Shown here piece by piece: positions 1 to 8,434 of a stretch of 22,363 bases of DNA. Each line of letters starts with the position of its first letter. Position 1 is the first letter of the stretch. A program made the translations under genes and the position numbers. A model generated the notes under the pieces. That model ran no database searches, had not been told where the DNA came from, and saw nothing but the letters and a program-made list of their open reading frames with translations. Origin of the DNA: CAVDWX01 sp963612735 (GTDB lineage: Bacteria > Bacillota_I > Bacilli_A > RFN20 > CAG-826); NCBI GenBank assembly GCA_963612735.1, contig CAVDWX010000098.1, positions 1-22,363 of the forward strand. Direction: 5' to 3'.

Positions 1-882
1 TCTGATAAATGCCGTTATACTGCTGATGTTGAGGCGCTTCGTGACAACCTTAAAAAATTGGGTGAATGGCGATATGCCGAAGACGAGAAATTTAAGCAAG
101 CAGTAAAAGACCATGAAGACCGCATTAATTCTCTACAAGCAACCGCAAAAAAGAGCGCAGATGAATATTATTAGAAAGAGCATGAATTAGCTGATTCTCA
201 TTTAAACGATGAGAAAAAGAGAATGCAAGACTATTTCAGTAATTTAATTAATAATTACCGAGAAGAGTATCTTGAAATGTTGGAGGAATGTACTGAACAT
301 TATCAAGAGACTATTGGTGAATGCGACCAAGAACTAGACGCAAAGATTCAAGAATTAACAAATTTACGCAGAACAATTGATGCGCTTGTTGAGACTAATA
401 AGCGACAATTGTTAAAAGAGACGCAAAGAGATTTCTATCGTTTAAATGTGCCATAGACAGATTTAAACGAAATCGCTAAATTACGCGAAGTATCTCAATA
501 TTTAAAAAATGCCGAGCCTCTTAATAAAGTTATATGGAAAGTATATTATGAGAAACCATATACTGATTTAATAGGCCGTGTTGTTGGCACAGAAGAGAAA
601 ACCGGCATTTATAAAATTACTAATTTAAAAAATAATATGTGCTATGTGGGGCAAGCAACAAATATAGCTTCTCGTTTCAGATAGCATATTAAACGAGGGC
701 TTGGCGCCGAAACGCCGACTCGAAATAAATTATATCCAGCTATGATGGCAGAAGGAGTGGAAAATTTTTCATTTGAAATTATTGAAGAATGTGTTCCCGC
801 TGAATTAAATACTCGTGAAAAGTATTGGATTGAATGTTATCATGGGCAGGATTTTGGATATAATATAAAAGCTGGGGGCTAA
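1..882 (+). CDS. Coiled-coil protein with C-terminal GIY-YIG nuclease domain (5' end missing)
   Basis: The frame is open from the first base to TAA at 880-882 if three in-frame TAG codons (172, 454, 682) are read as Gln; the start lies upstream of the window. The first ~170 visible residues are rich in Glu, Lys, Gln and Leu and look like a long coiled coil. The last ~95 residues are a GIY-YIG nuclease domain: TGIYKITN, then MCYVGQ, an Arg-containing helix SRFRQHIKRG, the catalytic-type Glu in NTREKYWIE, and the closing Asn in GYNIKAGG. The TAG at 682 is the Gln of RFRQH, a position that is commonly Gln in this family. Proteins with this coiled coil plus GIY-YIG layout are known from Bacillota genomes and phages; their role is not established. 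It may act as a free-standing DNA endonuclease in host DNA degradation or homing, but that is inference. Confidence 0.85.
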
Positions 883-884
883 TT

Positions 885-1181
885 ATGAAAGTAAAAGTAT
901 TTACTCCAAATAAAAATGGGAAAATTGAATTTTCTCGAAAAGAATTAGAAGTACTATTAGATGAGATTTATAATAGCGGTTGGGAAGACGGCCGGAATTA
1001 TAATGGAAGTAGCTGGTGGTGGACCTCCCCTACCATCCCGCCTTATTATTCCTATTCAGACTCTACTGGACAACCGTCTTGGAAGTAGTATGTAAGCGTT
1101 ACTAACGATACCTCTTCTACAAAAGCAACAACCTCTACCACTACTACCGATAAAGATATAACTATCTCATCTACTTATTGA
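885..1181 (+). CDS. Small protein of unknown function, 98 aa
   Basis: ATG at 885 lies 2 nt after the previous stop. The frame crosses one TAG (1086-1088, read as Gln) and ends at TGA 1179-1181. I do not recognise the family. The N-terminal half (about 30 residues) is charged and ordered-looking (MKVKVFTPNKNGKIEF, then a helix KELEVLLDEIYNSGWEDG). The C-terminal half is aromatic, Pro, Ser and Thr rich (SSWWWTSPTIPP, then a Thr/Ser run ending TTTTDKD) and probably disordered. The extension past the TAG keeps the same Ser/Thr composition, which supports readthrough. The TGA stop lies inside the -35 box of the downstream promoter. Small phage proteins with a GWEDG-like helix and low-complexity tail are frequent, but no function can be given. 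Confidence 0.6.
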
Positions 1182-1206
1182 CTTTTTTTAAAAAATATGT
1201 TATAAT
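1178..1206 (+). promoter_or_regulatory. Sigma70-type promoter, TTGACT-N17-TATAAT
   Basis: The -35 box TTGACT (1178-1183) and -10 box TATAAT (1201-1206) are separated by exactly 17 nt, with an extended -10 TG (ATATGT just before TATAAT). The A/T tract before the -10 matches the two other promoters in this window. It would drive the winged-helix, SSB-like and ATPase genes. The TGA stop of the upstream gene (1179-1181) lies inside the -35 hexamer. Confidence 0.85.
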
Positions 1207-1240
1207 TAATATATAAAGAAAAGTTGAAAGTGAGTTTTTT

Positions 1241-1609
1241 ATGAAACAAGAATTTATTGATTTTCTAAATGCTCTTATGGAAGCGTCTCCGGATATAGTA
1301 GCGGAAAAAATGACGGATAATGTAAAAATGTATATTGAAGCTATTAAAGAAGATGTTGAAAACAATCCCGTTTTAACTGAAAACGGGAAAATTGTACTTC
1401 AGTTTTTGTAGGATCATCCCGAGACATTGGCGTGGAAGTCTAAACAGATTTTTGACCTGGGTGTTGAAATCCCCACTTCCCGCGGAGTTTCTGGAGCTTT
1501 AAGAAAATTAGTATCCGATGGTTTTTGTGAAAAAATTGGTAAAGACCCTGTTATTTATTCATTAACAGAAAAAGGAAAAAATTTTAAGATTGAACAAGGA
1601 GAAAACTGA
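1241..1609 (+). CDS. Winged-helix DNA-binding protein, 122 aa
   Basis: First gene after the 1178-1206 promoter; ATG at 1241, TGA at 1607-1609, with one in-frame TAG (1409-1411, Gln in VLQFLQDHPE). The C-terminal ~70 residues read as a winged helix: a first helix (ILQFLQ-like), a second helix after the KSKQIFDLG turn, a recognition helix in SRGVSGALRKLVSDGF, then the wing strands EKIGKDPVIYSLTEKG. The LTEKG ending is typical of MarR/PadR-like winged helices. The N-terminal ~50 residues are helical and acidic. The stop overlaps the next start by one base (TGATG), so it is translationally coupled to the SSB-like gene. It may regulate the promoter it sits behind; that is inference. Confidence 0.7.
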
Positions 1610-2556
1610 TGAAAAAGAATTTTGTAAATAGATGCCATGTTGAGGGTCTTCTATATCAGCATAAACTAGAAGCTAAAGTGACCGGCGAGAACTCCAAGGC
1701 GCCTGGAACTTCATATATCACTGGCACAATAGATATTGCAACAGATAATAATCTGACCAATATTGTATCAATTCATTTTACTTATGTAACGCCTGTGACC
1801 TCCAAGAACAAGGAGAATAGAACATATACTGCTCTTTCTAATATTGTTAATGGTGTTTATGGCAGTGTTATGGAGCACGGCGAAGATAAGGCCGTGAAGC
1901 TGAGTGTTGATACTTCATTCGGTATCAATGACTTCTGGGATCGTTCCGGCAAGGATGTTCATGCAATTCGTCTTGAGGGCGGTTTTGTGTCTCTTGCTTC
2001 GGCTTTGAACGAAGATGAAAATAAGCGTAATACATTTACTTGTGATATGGTTATTAATCATGTATATCGTGTTGAGGCGGATGCCGAGCGCCAGACCGAG
2101 GAATATGTCAATGTTGGTGGCTATATTTTTGATTTCCGCAATGCGGTTATCCCCATTGACTTTAGAATCTTTATCCCCGGCGGTATGGACTATTTTGAGG
2201 GGCTGAATGTTTCTAATAATAATCCGGCGTTTACTTCTATCAGTGGTAATATTATTGCGACAACCGTTATTGTAAAGAAAGAAGAGGAAACTCCTTGGCA
2301 TACAATTGCTGTGCGCGAAGTTAAAAATACCCGTAAGGCATATGCCATTACTTATGCTCAGCCGGAACTTTATGAGTGGGATAGCGAAGACACTATTACG
2401 GCAGCGGATATGAGTCGTTTGCTTAGTGAGCGTCAAGTTTATCTTGCGACAAAGGAAAAGAGCGATGCTGAGTATCGCGCAAATCAGCAAGGTTCTGGAG
2501 CTTTTGGCGCGGCGGCCGCTACTACAGCTCCGGTTGAAGGCGGATTTAAGTTTTAA
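1609..2556 (+). CDS. Putative single-stranded DNA-binding protein, 315 aa
   Basis: ATG at 1609 overlaps the previous TGA; it ends at TAA and has no in-frame TAG. I see no catalytic motif. The N-terminal ~110 residues are strand-rich with a small-barrel look (HVEGLLYQHKLEAKVT, YITGTIDIATDN, VSIHFTYVTPV). The C-terminus is flexible and Gly/Ala-rich, ending EGGFKF, reminiscent of SSB tails that end in an aromatic residue, although it lacks the usual acidic tip. Phages often pair such a protein with a Sak4-type ATPase, which is the next gene here, and SSB plus recombinase is a known partnership. Its third codon positions are richer in G and C than those of its neighbours, as in a highly expressed gene. 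The SSB call rests mainly on context and composition. Confidence 0.55.
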   Translation: MKKNFVNRCHVEGLLYQHKLEAKVTGENSKAPGTSYITGTIDIATDNNLTNIVSIHFTYVTPVTSKNKENRTYTALSNIVNGVYGSVMEHGEDKAVKLSVDTSFGINDFWDRSGKDVHAIRLEGGFVSLASALNEDENKRNTFTCDMVINHVYRVEADAERQTEEYVNVGGYIFDFRNAVIPIDFRIFIPGGMDYFEGLNVSNNNPAFTSISGNIIATTVIVKKEEETPWHTIAVREVKNTRKAYAITYAQPELYEWDSEDTITAADMSRLLSERQVYLATKEKSDAEYRANQQGSGAFGAAAATTAPVEGGFKF

Positions 2557-2560
2557 TTAT

Positions 2561-2599
2561 TTTACTACAATCATATAATTTAAATATGATTGTAGTAAA
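2561..2599 (+). repeat. Perfect 16-bp inverted repeat in the ssb-ATPase gap
   Basis: Arms at 2561-2576 (TTTACTACAATCATAT) and 2584-2599 are perfect reverse complements around a 7-nt loop. It begins 5 nt after the SSB-like stop. The stem is AT-rich and no U-run follows it, so it is a poor Rho-independent terminator. It could be an mRNA-stabilising or processing hairpin separating the two messages, or a protein-binding dyad. A TATAAT string inside it (2575-2580) has no good -35 box. Confidence 0.75.
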
Positions 2600-2673
2600 T
2601 CAAAATATTCGGTTAAACAAAAAGATATTATAAAAGTATGAAATACATTATAAATAAAATGGAGAAATAAAAA

Positions 2674-3657
2674 ATGAATTTGTTGAATATTAAACCTCAT
2701 GTTGTTAGCCGAGACCTTAGCGGATACATAACACTTGTTTATGGAGCCCCTAAAACGGGCAAAACTACTCTTGCAACTCAAATGCCGGGTTCTCTTCTAC
2801 TTGCTTTTGAGAAGGGATATAATGCAATTCCTGGTGTTATTGCGCAAGATATTACTACTTGGGGCGAGCTTAAACAAGTTGTCCGCGAGTTGAAGAAAGA
2901 TGAAGTTAAAGCCGTCTATAAGAGTATTGTAATTGATACTATAGATATTGCGGCTGATTGTTGTCAGAAGTATATTTGCACTCAGCTTGGTATTGAGAGC
3001 ATTGGTGACGGCGGTTGGACCAATAATGGCTGGGCCCGCTATAAGAAGGAGTTTGAAGATGTTTTCCGCACTATTACACAACTTGGATATGCGGTCTTCT
3101 TCATCTCTCACCAAAAGGAAAAGACAATTACCCCCAAGCAGGGTAAAGAGTATGTTCAAATTTGCCCCTCTCTTCAGTCCTCTGCGCTGACCATTGTTGA
3201 GAATATGGCCGATATTTATGGATATGCTCATCAGGAGCGCTCTGAAAGTGGCAAGGCCGTGGTTCGCCTGACTCTTCGCAGCGATGATGGTAGCGTGGCT
3301 TGTGGCGGTCGTTTTAAGTATATTCCTTCAGAAATTGATTTTAGCTATCAGGCGTTGTCCGATGCTTTGATTCAAGCTATTGATAAAGAAGCCAGTGAAC
3401 ACGGCAATCAGTATGTTACTGACGAGCGTATTGAGACTGTGGCGGCACCCGAATATGATTTTACAAAGCTGTGTGCTGAGTTTGAGGAAATTACTGGGGA
3501 ACTTATGCTTAAAGATAGCGGATTCTATCAGCCCCGTATCGTTATGATAGTCGATAAATATCTTGGCAAAGGAAAGAAAGTGTCTAGCGCAACCCCCGAC
3601 CAGGCAGAACTTATTTATCTTATTGTCAACGAAATTAAAGACGAATATATGAAGTAA
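2674..3657 (+). CDS. Sak4-like RecA-fold ATPase (phage recombinase), 327 aa
   Basis: ATG at 2674 follows GGAG at 2661-2664; it ends in TAA with no TAG. Residues 22-33 (VYGAPKTGKTTL) are a Walker A motif in a compact RecA-like fold, residues 84-91 (SIVIDTID) a Walker B, and residues near 130-143 (GYAVFFISHQKEK) the following strand and sensor with a conserved SHQ. This arrangement (Walker A within the first 35 residues, VIDT Walker B, FISH sensor) is characteristic of the AAA_24/Sak4 family of phage single-strand annealing or strand-exchange ATPases, which work with a phage SSB. The ~80 residues after 240 are a less conserved helical tail. The SSB-like gene directly upstream supports the assignment. 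A UvsX/RecA proper is less likely because the protein is short and lacks the RecA core loops. Confidence 0.8.
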   Translation: MNLLNIKPHVVSRDLSGYITLVYGAPKTGKTTLATQMPGSLLLAFEKGYNAIPGVIAQDITTWGELKQVVRELKKDEVKAVYKSIVIDTIDIAADCCQKYICTQLGIESIGDGGWTNNGWARYKKEFEDVFRTITQLGYAVFFISHQKEKTITPKQGKEYVQICPSLQSSALTIVENMADIYGYAHQERSESGKAVVRLTLRSDDGSVACGGRFKYIPSEIDFSYQALSDALIQAIDKEASEHGNQYVTDERIETVAAPEYDFTKLCAEFEEITGELMLKDSGFYQPRIVMIVDKYLGKGKKVSSATPDQAELIYLIVNEIKDEYMK

Positions 3658-3661
3658 TTTG

Positions 3662-3703
3662 AAAAAATCAACTCTGAGCTTTTTTGGTCGGAGTTGATTT
3701 TTT
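3662..3703 (+). terminator. Rho-independent terminator after the ATPase gene
   Basis: Starting 4 nt after the stop, arms 3662-3677 and 3688-3703 pair over 16 bp (one G-U) around a 10-nt loop. The stem begins with an A6 run and ends in a T6 run, so it would also terminate transcription from the other side. Its 3' arm contains the -35 box of the next promoter. Confidence 0.85.
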
Positions 3704-3722
3704 ATAAAAAATATGTTATAAT
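3694..3722 (+). promoter_or_regulatory. Sigma70-type promoter, TTGATT-N17-TATAAT
   Basis: -35 TTGATT (3694-3699), 17-nt spacer, -10 TATAAT (3717-3722), with extended -10 TG and the same AAAAAATATGTTATAAT core as the promoter at 1178-1206. The -35 lies inside the terminator stem. It would start the zinc-finger, dnaB, primase and recJ run. Confidence 0.85.
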
Positions 3723-3746
3723 ATATATAGTATCGAAAGGAAGTGT

Positions 3747-4433
3747 TTGCTTATCGCTCATACAGTTATATGCCCGTATTGTTCAAAAACATTTGATAGA
3801 GATACAGAAGAATATGCTAAAATAAATAAACGCAGATATGCTCACGCTTCTTGCGCATTAGCGGCGAAAGCAAAAAATCCAAAATTACCTCAACCAGTTA
3901 TCATAAATCCTTTGGATGAAGTAGTTTGTATTTATTGCAACCAACCTTTTAATAAAAGTACAACTCCGCACGTTATGGTTAGAAATGGGCAATATGCTCA
4001 TACTGAATGTGCGGAACTTGAAGAAAAAAGGGATAAAACTGATGCGGAACTGCTTGATGAGTATATTTTAAATTTATTTGATTTGGAATATGTCCCACCG
4101 CGTATTTAGAGACAAATTGCGAGTTTTATAAATGATTATAATTTTACTCATAGCGGTATTTTAAAAACACTGCGATATTTTTATGAGGTTAAGCGCCAAG
4201 ACGTTAAAAAAGCCAATGAAGGAATCGGCATAGTCCCATGGATTTATAAAGAAGCATATGCTTATTATAAACGAATGTGGGACGCCGTTGAAAAAAATAA
4301 AGATAAAAATATAAATCTATATTAGCCAAAAGTGGAAGAAGTTCATGTTGTTCCGCCGGAGCGCGAAGCAATGAGGCGAAAGAAGAGATTTAGATTTTTA
4401 GAAACAGATGAGGTAGATGAAGATGCCATCTAA
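3747..4433 (+). CDS. Two-zinc-finger phage protein of unknown function, 228 aa
   Basis: It starts at TTG 3747, just after AAAGGAAG (3736-3743), and stops at TAA 4431-4433, with TAG at 4107 and 4323 read as Gln. Two treble-clef-like finger repeats are visible: VICPYCSKTF followed by YAHASC, and VVCIYCNQPF followed by YAHTEC, each a C-x2-C plus H-x2-C set. After TAG 4107 the protein continues into a well-formed helical domain (QRQIASFINDYNFTHSGILK, then LRYFYEVK and IGIVPWIYKEAYAYY). This zinc-ribbon plus helical region is widespread in Bacillota phages beside replication genes, but I know no assigned function. That the conserved domain lies after the TAG is direct support for readthrough. The gene overlaps the dnaB start by 11 nt. 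It may be a replisome accessory factor (inference). Confidence 0.75.
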
Positions 4434-7041
4434 ATATGTGGACATAACAAGTATAATGCAGGTAATTGGATGTGTATACAACACGCCTTAGCTATTGGAT
4501 TATACCGATAAATATGATATAACAGAGGAAGATTTCCCTGACCAATTTCATTAGATTGCTTTTGGTGCGATTTATCAGTTATATCATATGGGAGCTGAAC
4601 GAATCACTCTAAATAATATCTTAGATTATCTTTCAACACGACCTAAGAGTGAAGCTATATTCCTTAAACAAAAAGGAGAGGAATGGCTGACTCGCGTATC
4701 CGAAATCGCATCATCGGCATCGTTTGATTATTATTATAATCGGCTAAAAAAGATGACGTTATTGCGAGCTTATGATAAATACGGATTTGATGTTAGTGAT
4801 ATATATGACCCTGATAATATTTTAGATATAAAGAAAAAATAGCTTCAAGAAGATAATCTTGATAATTCCACTCTAGAAGAAATCGCGTCGAAAATAGATA
4901 AAAAAATTGATGATATTAAATTACGATATATAAATAATGGGGCGGAAGAGGCAAAACAGGCTGGTGAAAATATTTTAGATTTGGTCGACAAATTTAAACA
5001 AACACCAGAGGTGGGCGTTCCGCTTTATGGGTCGTTGATTAATACAGTCACCAGAGGGGCCCGTCTAAAGAAATTTTACCTTCGGTCAGCGCCGACGGGG
5101 GTGGGAAAAGCTATTCCTAATTATACTATTATCCCCACTCCTGATGGTGATAAGAGGGTAGATGAAATTAAAGTTGGTGATTATTTATTTGGGCAAGATG
5201 GTAAACCAACTAAAGTCTTAAAAATTTATCCTCAGCTAGAAGATAAAGAAATTTGGAAAGTCACTTTTTCAAATGGTACTATTGCAGAATGTTGCGGAGA
5301 GCATTTATGGGAATATAGATATGAATCTCATAGAGAAAAAGCTTATCGCGTAGAGGATGTTGAAACTATTTATAATAGAACTTTAAAGTTAAAAAATGGC
5401 TTAAAGGATTCCTCAAATAAAGGCTATAGATTTCATATCAAATTAAATGAACCTGTTGAAAAAAAAAAAAAAGAATATTATTTACATCCATATATAATGG
5501 GAGCTTTTTTAGGGGACGGCAGTTTTAGATATGCTCCTTCTAATAAGAGTTTAAAGTTTTCTTCTGAAGATGAAGAAATTCCTAATTATATCTCTAAATT
5601 ATTAGGAAATGAATTTTATCCGCATCATCATACTCATATGAATTATGATTGGGTATTTAAAAATGTAAATAATCCAAAACATAATATTTGGGTAGAGGAA
5701 TTTTTGAAAGAATGTCCAGAACTTCTTATGGTTAAATCTGAAGACAAATTTATTCCGAAAGCTTATCTTCATGGAAGCGTAGAGCAAAGGTTTGAGTTGC
5801 TTCAAGGGCTTATGGATACCGATGGTAGTATAGATGTAAAAGGCAGAATGAATTTTACAACAGTCAGCCCGCAATTAAGAGATGATTTTATTTATTTATG
5901 TAGAAGCTTAGGGTTTATTGCTAATTATCTTATAGATAAAAGAGAAGATAAATATACTACTGGAGAATGTTATCAAATACGAATTCAATGTAAAAAAGAA
6001 ATTAAGCCTAAATGTTTCCATTTGCAAAGGAAAAAAGACAAAGCAATAGCTTATGCTAATTCTAATAAACGCCAAGAGTTTAAAGACCATATAGCTATTG
6101 TAAACATAGAAAAAACTAATAAAAAAGTTCCTATGACTTGTTTTACAGTAGATAATGATTCTCATTTATTCCTAATGAATGATTTTATTGTAACTCACAA
6201 TACTCGTAGCATGATTGCGGATTGCTGTTTTATTGGGTGTAATCGTATTTATGATGAGACTTTTGGATGGATTAAAAACGGAGTCGCGCAACCATGTTTA
6301 TATATTACCACAGAACAAGAATTAGAAGAAATCCAAACAATGATGTTAGCTTTTCTTTCTAATGTAAAAGAAGACCATATTTTAAATGGTAAATATGAAG
6401 GCGATGAAGAAGCCCGTGTTCGAGAGGCGGGCGAAATCTTAAAAAGCAGTCCTATTTATATTGTAGAATTACCAGATTTTTCACTTCAAGATATAGAAGA
6501 TACAATTAAAAAAGGTATTCGTGACCATGATGTTAAATATGTTTTTTAGGACTATCTACATACAAGCTTAAAGATTTTGGAGGAAATTCAAAAGCGTAGT
6601 GGTGTTAATCTACGAGAAGATAACATTTTGTTTATTTTATCTAATAAATTAAAAGATATATGTAATACATACGGAGTATTTATTGAATCGGCAACTTAGC
6701 TTAATGGTTCGTGGAAAGAGGATAAAATCCCCGACCAAAACTTGCTTAGAGGAGCGAAATCAATTGCAGATAAAATTGATTACGGGTCGATTTTATTAAA
6801 TACAACTCAAGAAGATTTAGAAGCTCTTGAACAAATATTAGCAACTAATGTTTTTGAAAAACCGACAATTAAACTTTCAATTTATAAAAACCGGCGTGGT
6901 CAATATAAGGGAATCTATCTATGGTGTAAAGCCGATTTGGGCGCTTGTAGAATAAACCCTATGTTTGCTACAACATGGGATTATGAATTACTTAATATCA
7001 ATGATTTAAAAATTATAACTGAAGAACCAGGCGCATTTTAA
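4423..7041 (+). CDS. dnaB: Replicative DNA helicase DnaB, intein-containing precursor
   Basis: ATG at 4423 (11 nt inside the previous gene) to TAA 7039-7041: an 872-residue precursor and a 508-residue mature helicase. Five in-frame TAG codons (4489, 4552, 4840, 6547, 6697), all in exteins, read as Gln. The N-terminal ~100 residues are a DnaB N-domain (MQVIGCVYNTPQLLDYTD, EEDFPDQFHQIAFGAIYQL). The RecA-like domain starts near residue 185. Its Walker A is split: ...APTGVGK before the intein and TRSMIADC after it, which rejoin as GVGKTRS. The later DnaB motif SATQLNGSWKED contains TAG 6697 at a position conserved as Gln. It unwinds the fork ahead of the primase and DnaE encoded downstream. Without splicing, the P-loop is broken and the helicase should be inactive. 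Confidence 0.93.
5110..6201 (+). mobile_element. Class-3-like intein with LAGLIDADG endonuclease, in the DnaB P-loop
   Basis: 364 residues between Lys and Thr of GVGK^TRS. Residue 1 is Ala instead of Cys or Ser. Block A is TIIPTPDGDKRVDEIKVGD; block B ends GEHLW (His65, Trp67); block F is MTCFTVDNDSHLFLM (Cys344); block G is FIVTHN (Thr362, His363, Asn364), followed by Thr+1. Ala1 together with Trp in block B, Cys in block F and Thr in block G is the WCT signature of class 3 inteins, which splice through the block F Cys. The central domain has both dodecapeptides of a LAGLIDADG homing endonuclease: YIMGAFLGDGS (residues 128-138, Asp136) and GLMDTDGS (Asp236, Asp238), so homing looks intact. 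There is no TAG in the 364 codons, unlike the host gene. P-loop insertion is a well-known DnaB intein location. Confidence 0.9.
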
Positions 7042-7061
7042 AAATTAAAGGAGAAAATAAT

Positions 7062-7295
7062 ATGACAGGCATTAGTAAACGAAATAAGGCATATTCTATG
7101 ATAATCGAGAAGGCTGGCACTCTCCATGAGAAAGTTGGTAGTATTGAATATAAAATGCCAGAAGCAATGGCTAAAAGCATTCTCAAACAGCGTCGTGATG
7201 GAGACAAAAATATGCGACCGCAAGATTATCTTGTAAAATATGTTAATGAGGAGCTTAATCTAATGCGACATTGTGTGAAGGTTATTACCTATTAA
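7062..7295 (+). CDS. Small conserved phage protein of unknown function, 77 aa
   Basis: ATG at 7062 follows AAAGGAG at about 7048; TAA at 7293-7295; no TAG. The protein is basic and mostly helical (SKRNKAYSMIIEKAGTLHEK, then MPEAMAKSILKQRRDGDKN and QDYLVKYVNEELNLMRHC), with no membrane segment or catalytic motif. It lies 20 nt after dnaB, and its stop overlaps the primase start by one base (TAATG), so it is translationally coupled to the primase. That position between helicase and primase suggests a replisome accessory or helicase-loading role, but only from context. Its good ribosome site and tight spacing make it very likely a real gene. Confidence 0.75.
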   Translation: MTGISKRNKAYSMIIEKAGTLHEKVGSIEYKMPEAMAKSILKQRRDGDKNMRPQDYLVKYVNEELNLMRHCVKVITY

Positions 7296-8413
7296 TGGTA
7301 TCCTTTGACAAGGGTGAAATTCGTAGTAGTTTAACAATAGATAATATTTTTGAGCTACTATAGGAGTGGGGTGGGGACCCTGAATATACTGATTTTGGTA
7401 TTATTTCGGCTACTATTTGCCATAACCACCCCGGCGATGGAAGCCGTAAATTATATTATTATAGTAATACAGATCTTTACCGCTGTTTCACTGGATGTAA
7501 TGATGTTTTCGATATTTTTGAATTAACAATTAAAGTTTTTGAAATTCAACATCAAAGAACTCTTAGTTTAAATGACGCAATTCGATATATAGCTTTTAGG
7601 TTTGGTATTGCGCCACAAATCTTTGATGATGAAGACGGCTTTGATATTGCGGATTTTAATTGGTTAAATAAAAGACAAACCCGAATTGAAAATGTTAAAG
7701 ACTTAAAAGATTATCACGTTCAATTAAAAGAATACGATGATATAATTTTATCGCGGTTTAATCATAATGTAAAAATTCTCCCATGGTTAAATGAGGGAAT
7801 TTCATAGGAGGCTATGGATAAAGCCAATATATGTTTTTATCCAGGGGGGGATCAAATTGTTATCCCGCATTATGATGTAAATAATCGCCTTGTAGGAATT
7901 CGCGGGCGCACCCTTTGTCAAGAAGATGGAGAAAAATTCGGCAAGTACCGGCCGTTACGCATCAATGGCCTATTATATAACCATCCTCTTGGAATGAACT
8001 TATATAATTTAAATAATAGTAAAGACGCAATCAAAACGCTTGGTAAAGCAATTGTGTTTGAGGGGGAGAAGTCGCCGCTTCTATACCAGACTTATTTCGG
8101 TTCTATGCTGGATATTTCTGTTGCGTGTTGCGGGTCAAGCCTTTCTGTTTATCAAGTTCAATTATTGATTGACGCCGGAGCTAAAGAAATTGTAGTGGCA
8201 TTTGATAGGTAGTATTAGGAGGCTGGAGATGCTGAATTTGAACATCTTACTTCAAATTTAAGAAAAATAAAAGAAAAGTATAAAAATGAAGTTATAATTT
8301 CTATTATTTTTGATTATAAAAAAAGAACAAAATATAAAGCGAGTCCTATTGATGCGGGACGTGATATATTTATTGAGTTATATAATGAAAGAAACTTTTT
8401 AGATGAAAAATAA
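7295..8413 (+). CDS. dnaG: DnaG-type DNA primase (zinc finger plus TOPRIM), 372 aa
   Basis: ATG at 7295 overlaps the preceding TAA; TAA at 8411-8413. Four TAG codons (7361, 7805, 8210, 8216) read as Gln. Residues 42-68 form the zinc-binding domain: Cys42-x2-His45 (CHNHP), then Cys64 and Cys68 (RCFTGC), as in DnaG CHC2 fingers. The middle (about residues 170-245) is the catalytic N-domain, ending with IPHYDVNNRLVGIRGR-type strands. TOPRIM follows: VFEGEKS (Glu256) and VVAFDRQYQEAGD (Asp304). Two TAG codons sit in that FDRQYQ motif, so under the standard code the enzyme would end at its metal-binding Asp. It is shorter than bacterial DnaG and lacks a C-terminal helicase-binding domain, as in many phages. 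It primes for the DnaE encoded downstream and is presumably partnered with DnaB. Confidence 0.9.
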
Positions 8414-8415
8414 AG

Positions 8416-8434
8416 AAAGGAGGTTGAAAATATT
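8416..8434 (+). promoter_or_regulatory. Ribosome binding site placing recJ start at an ATT codon
   Basis: AAAGGAGG at 8416-8423 is a near-perfect Shine-Dalgarno, 8 nt before ATT at 8432 in the RecJ frame. No ATG, GTG or TTG exists in that frame near this position; the TTG at 8424-8426 is out of frame and meets TAA quickly. The predicted N-terminus, (M)NYQLIAPPRW, fits the family. ATT is a rare but known initiator, as in infC. Confidence 0.65.

Noticed and set aside
1915..2490. 191-codon open frame on the minus strand
   Set aside because: It lies wholly opposite the SSB-like gene, has no ribosome site and low-complexity translation; the other minus-strand frames are likewise shadows of + strand genes.
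2575..2580. TATAAT as a -10 box for the Sak4-like gene
   Set aside because: It is inside the 16-bp hairpin and no recognisable -35 lies 16-18 nt upstream.
5602..6165. Minus-strand open frames opposite the intein
   Set aside because: They oppose strongly conserved intein and LAGLIDADG motifs and have no ribosome sites.
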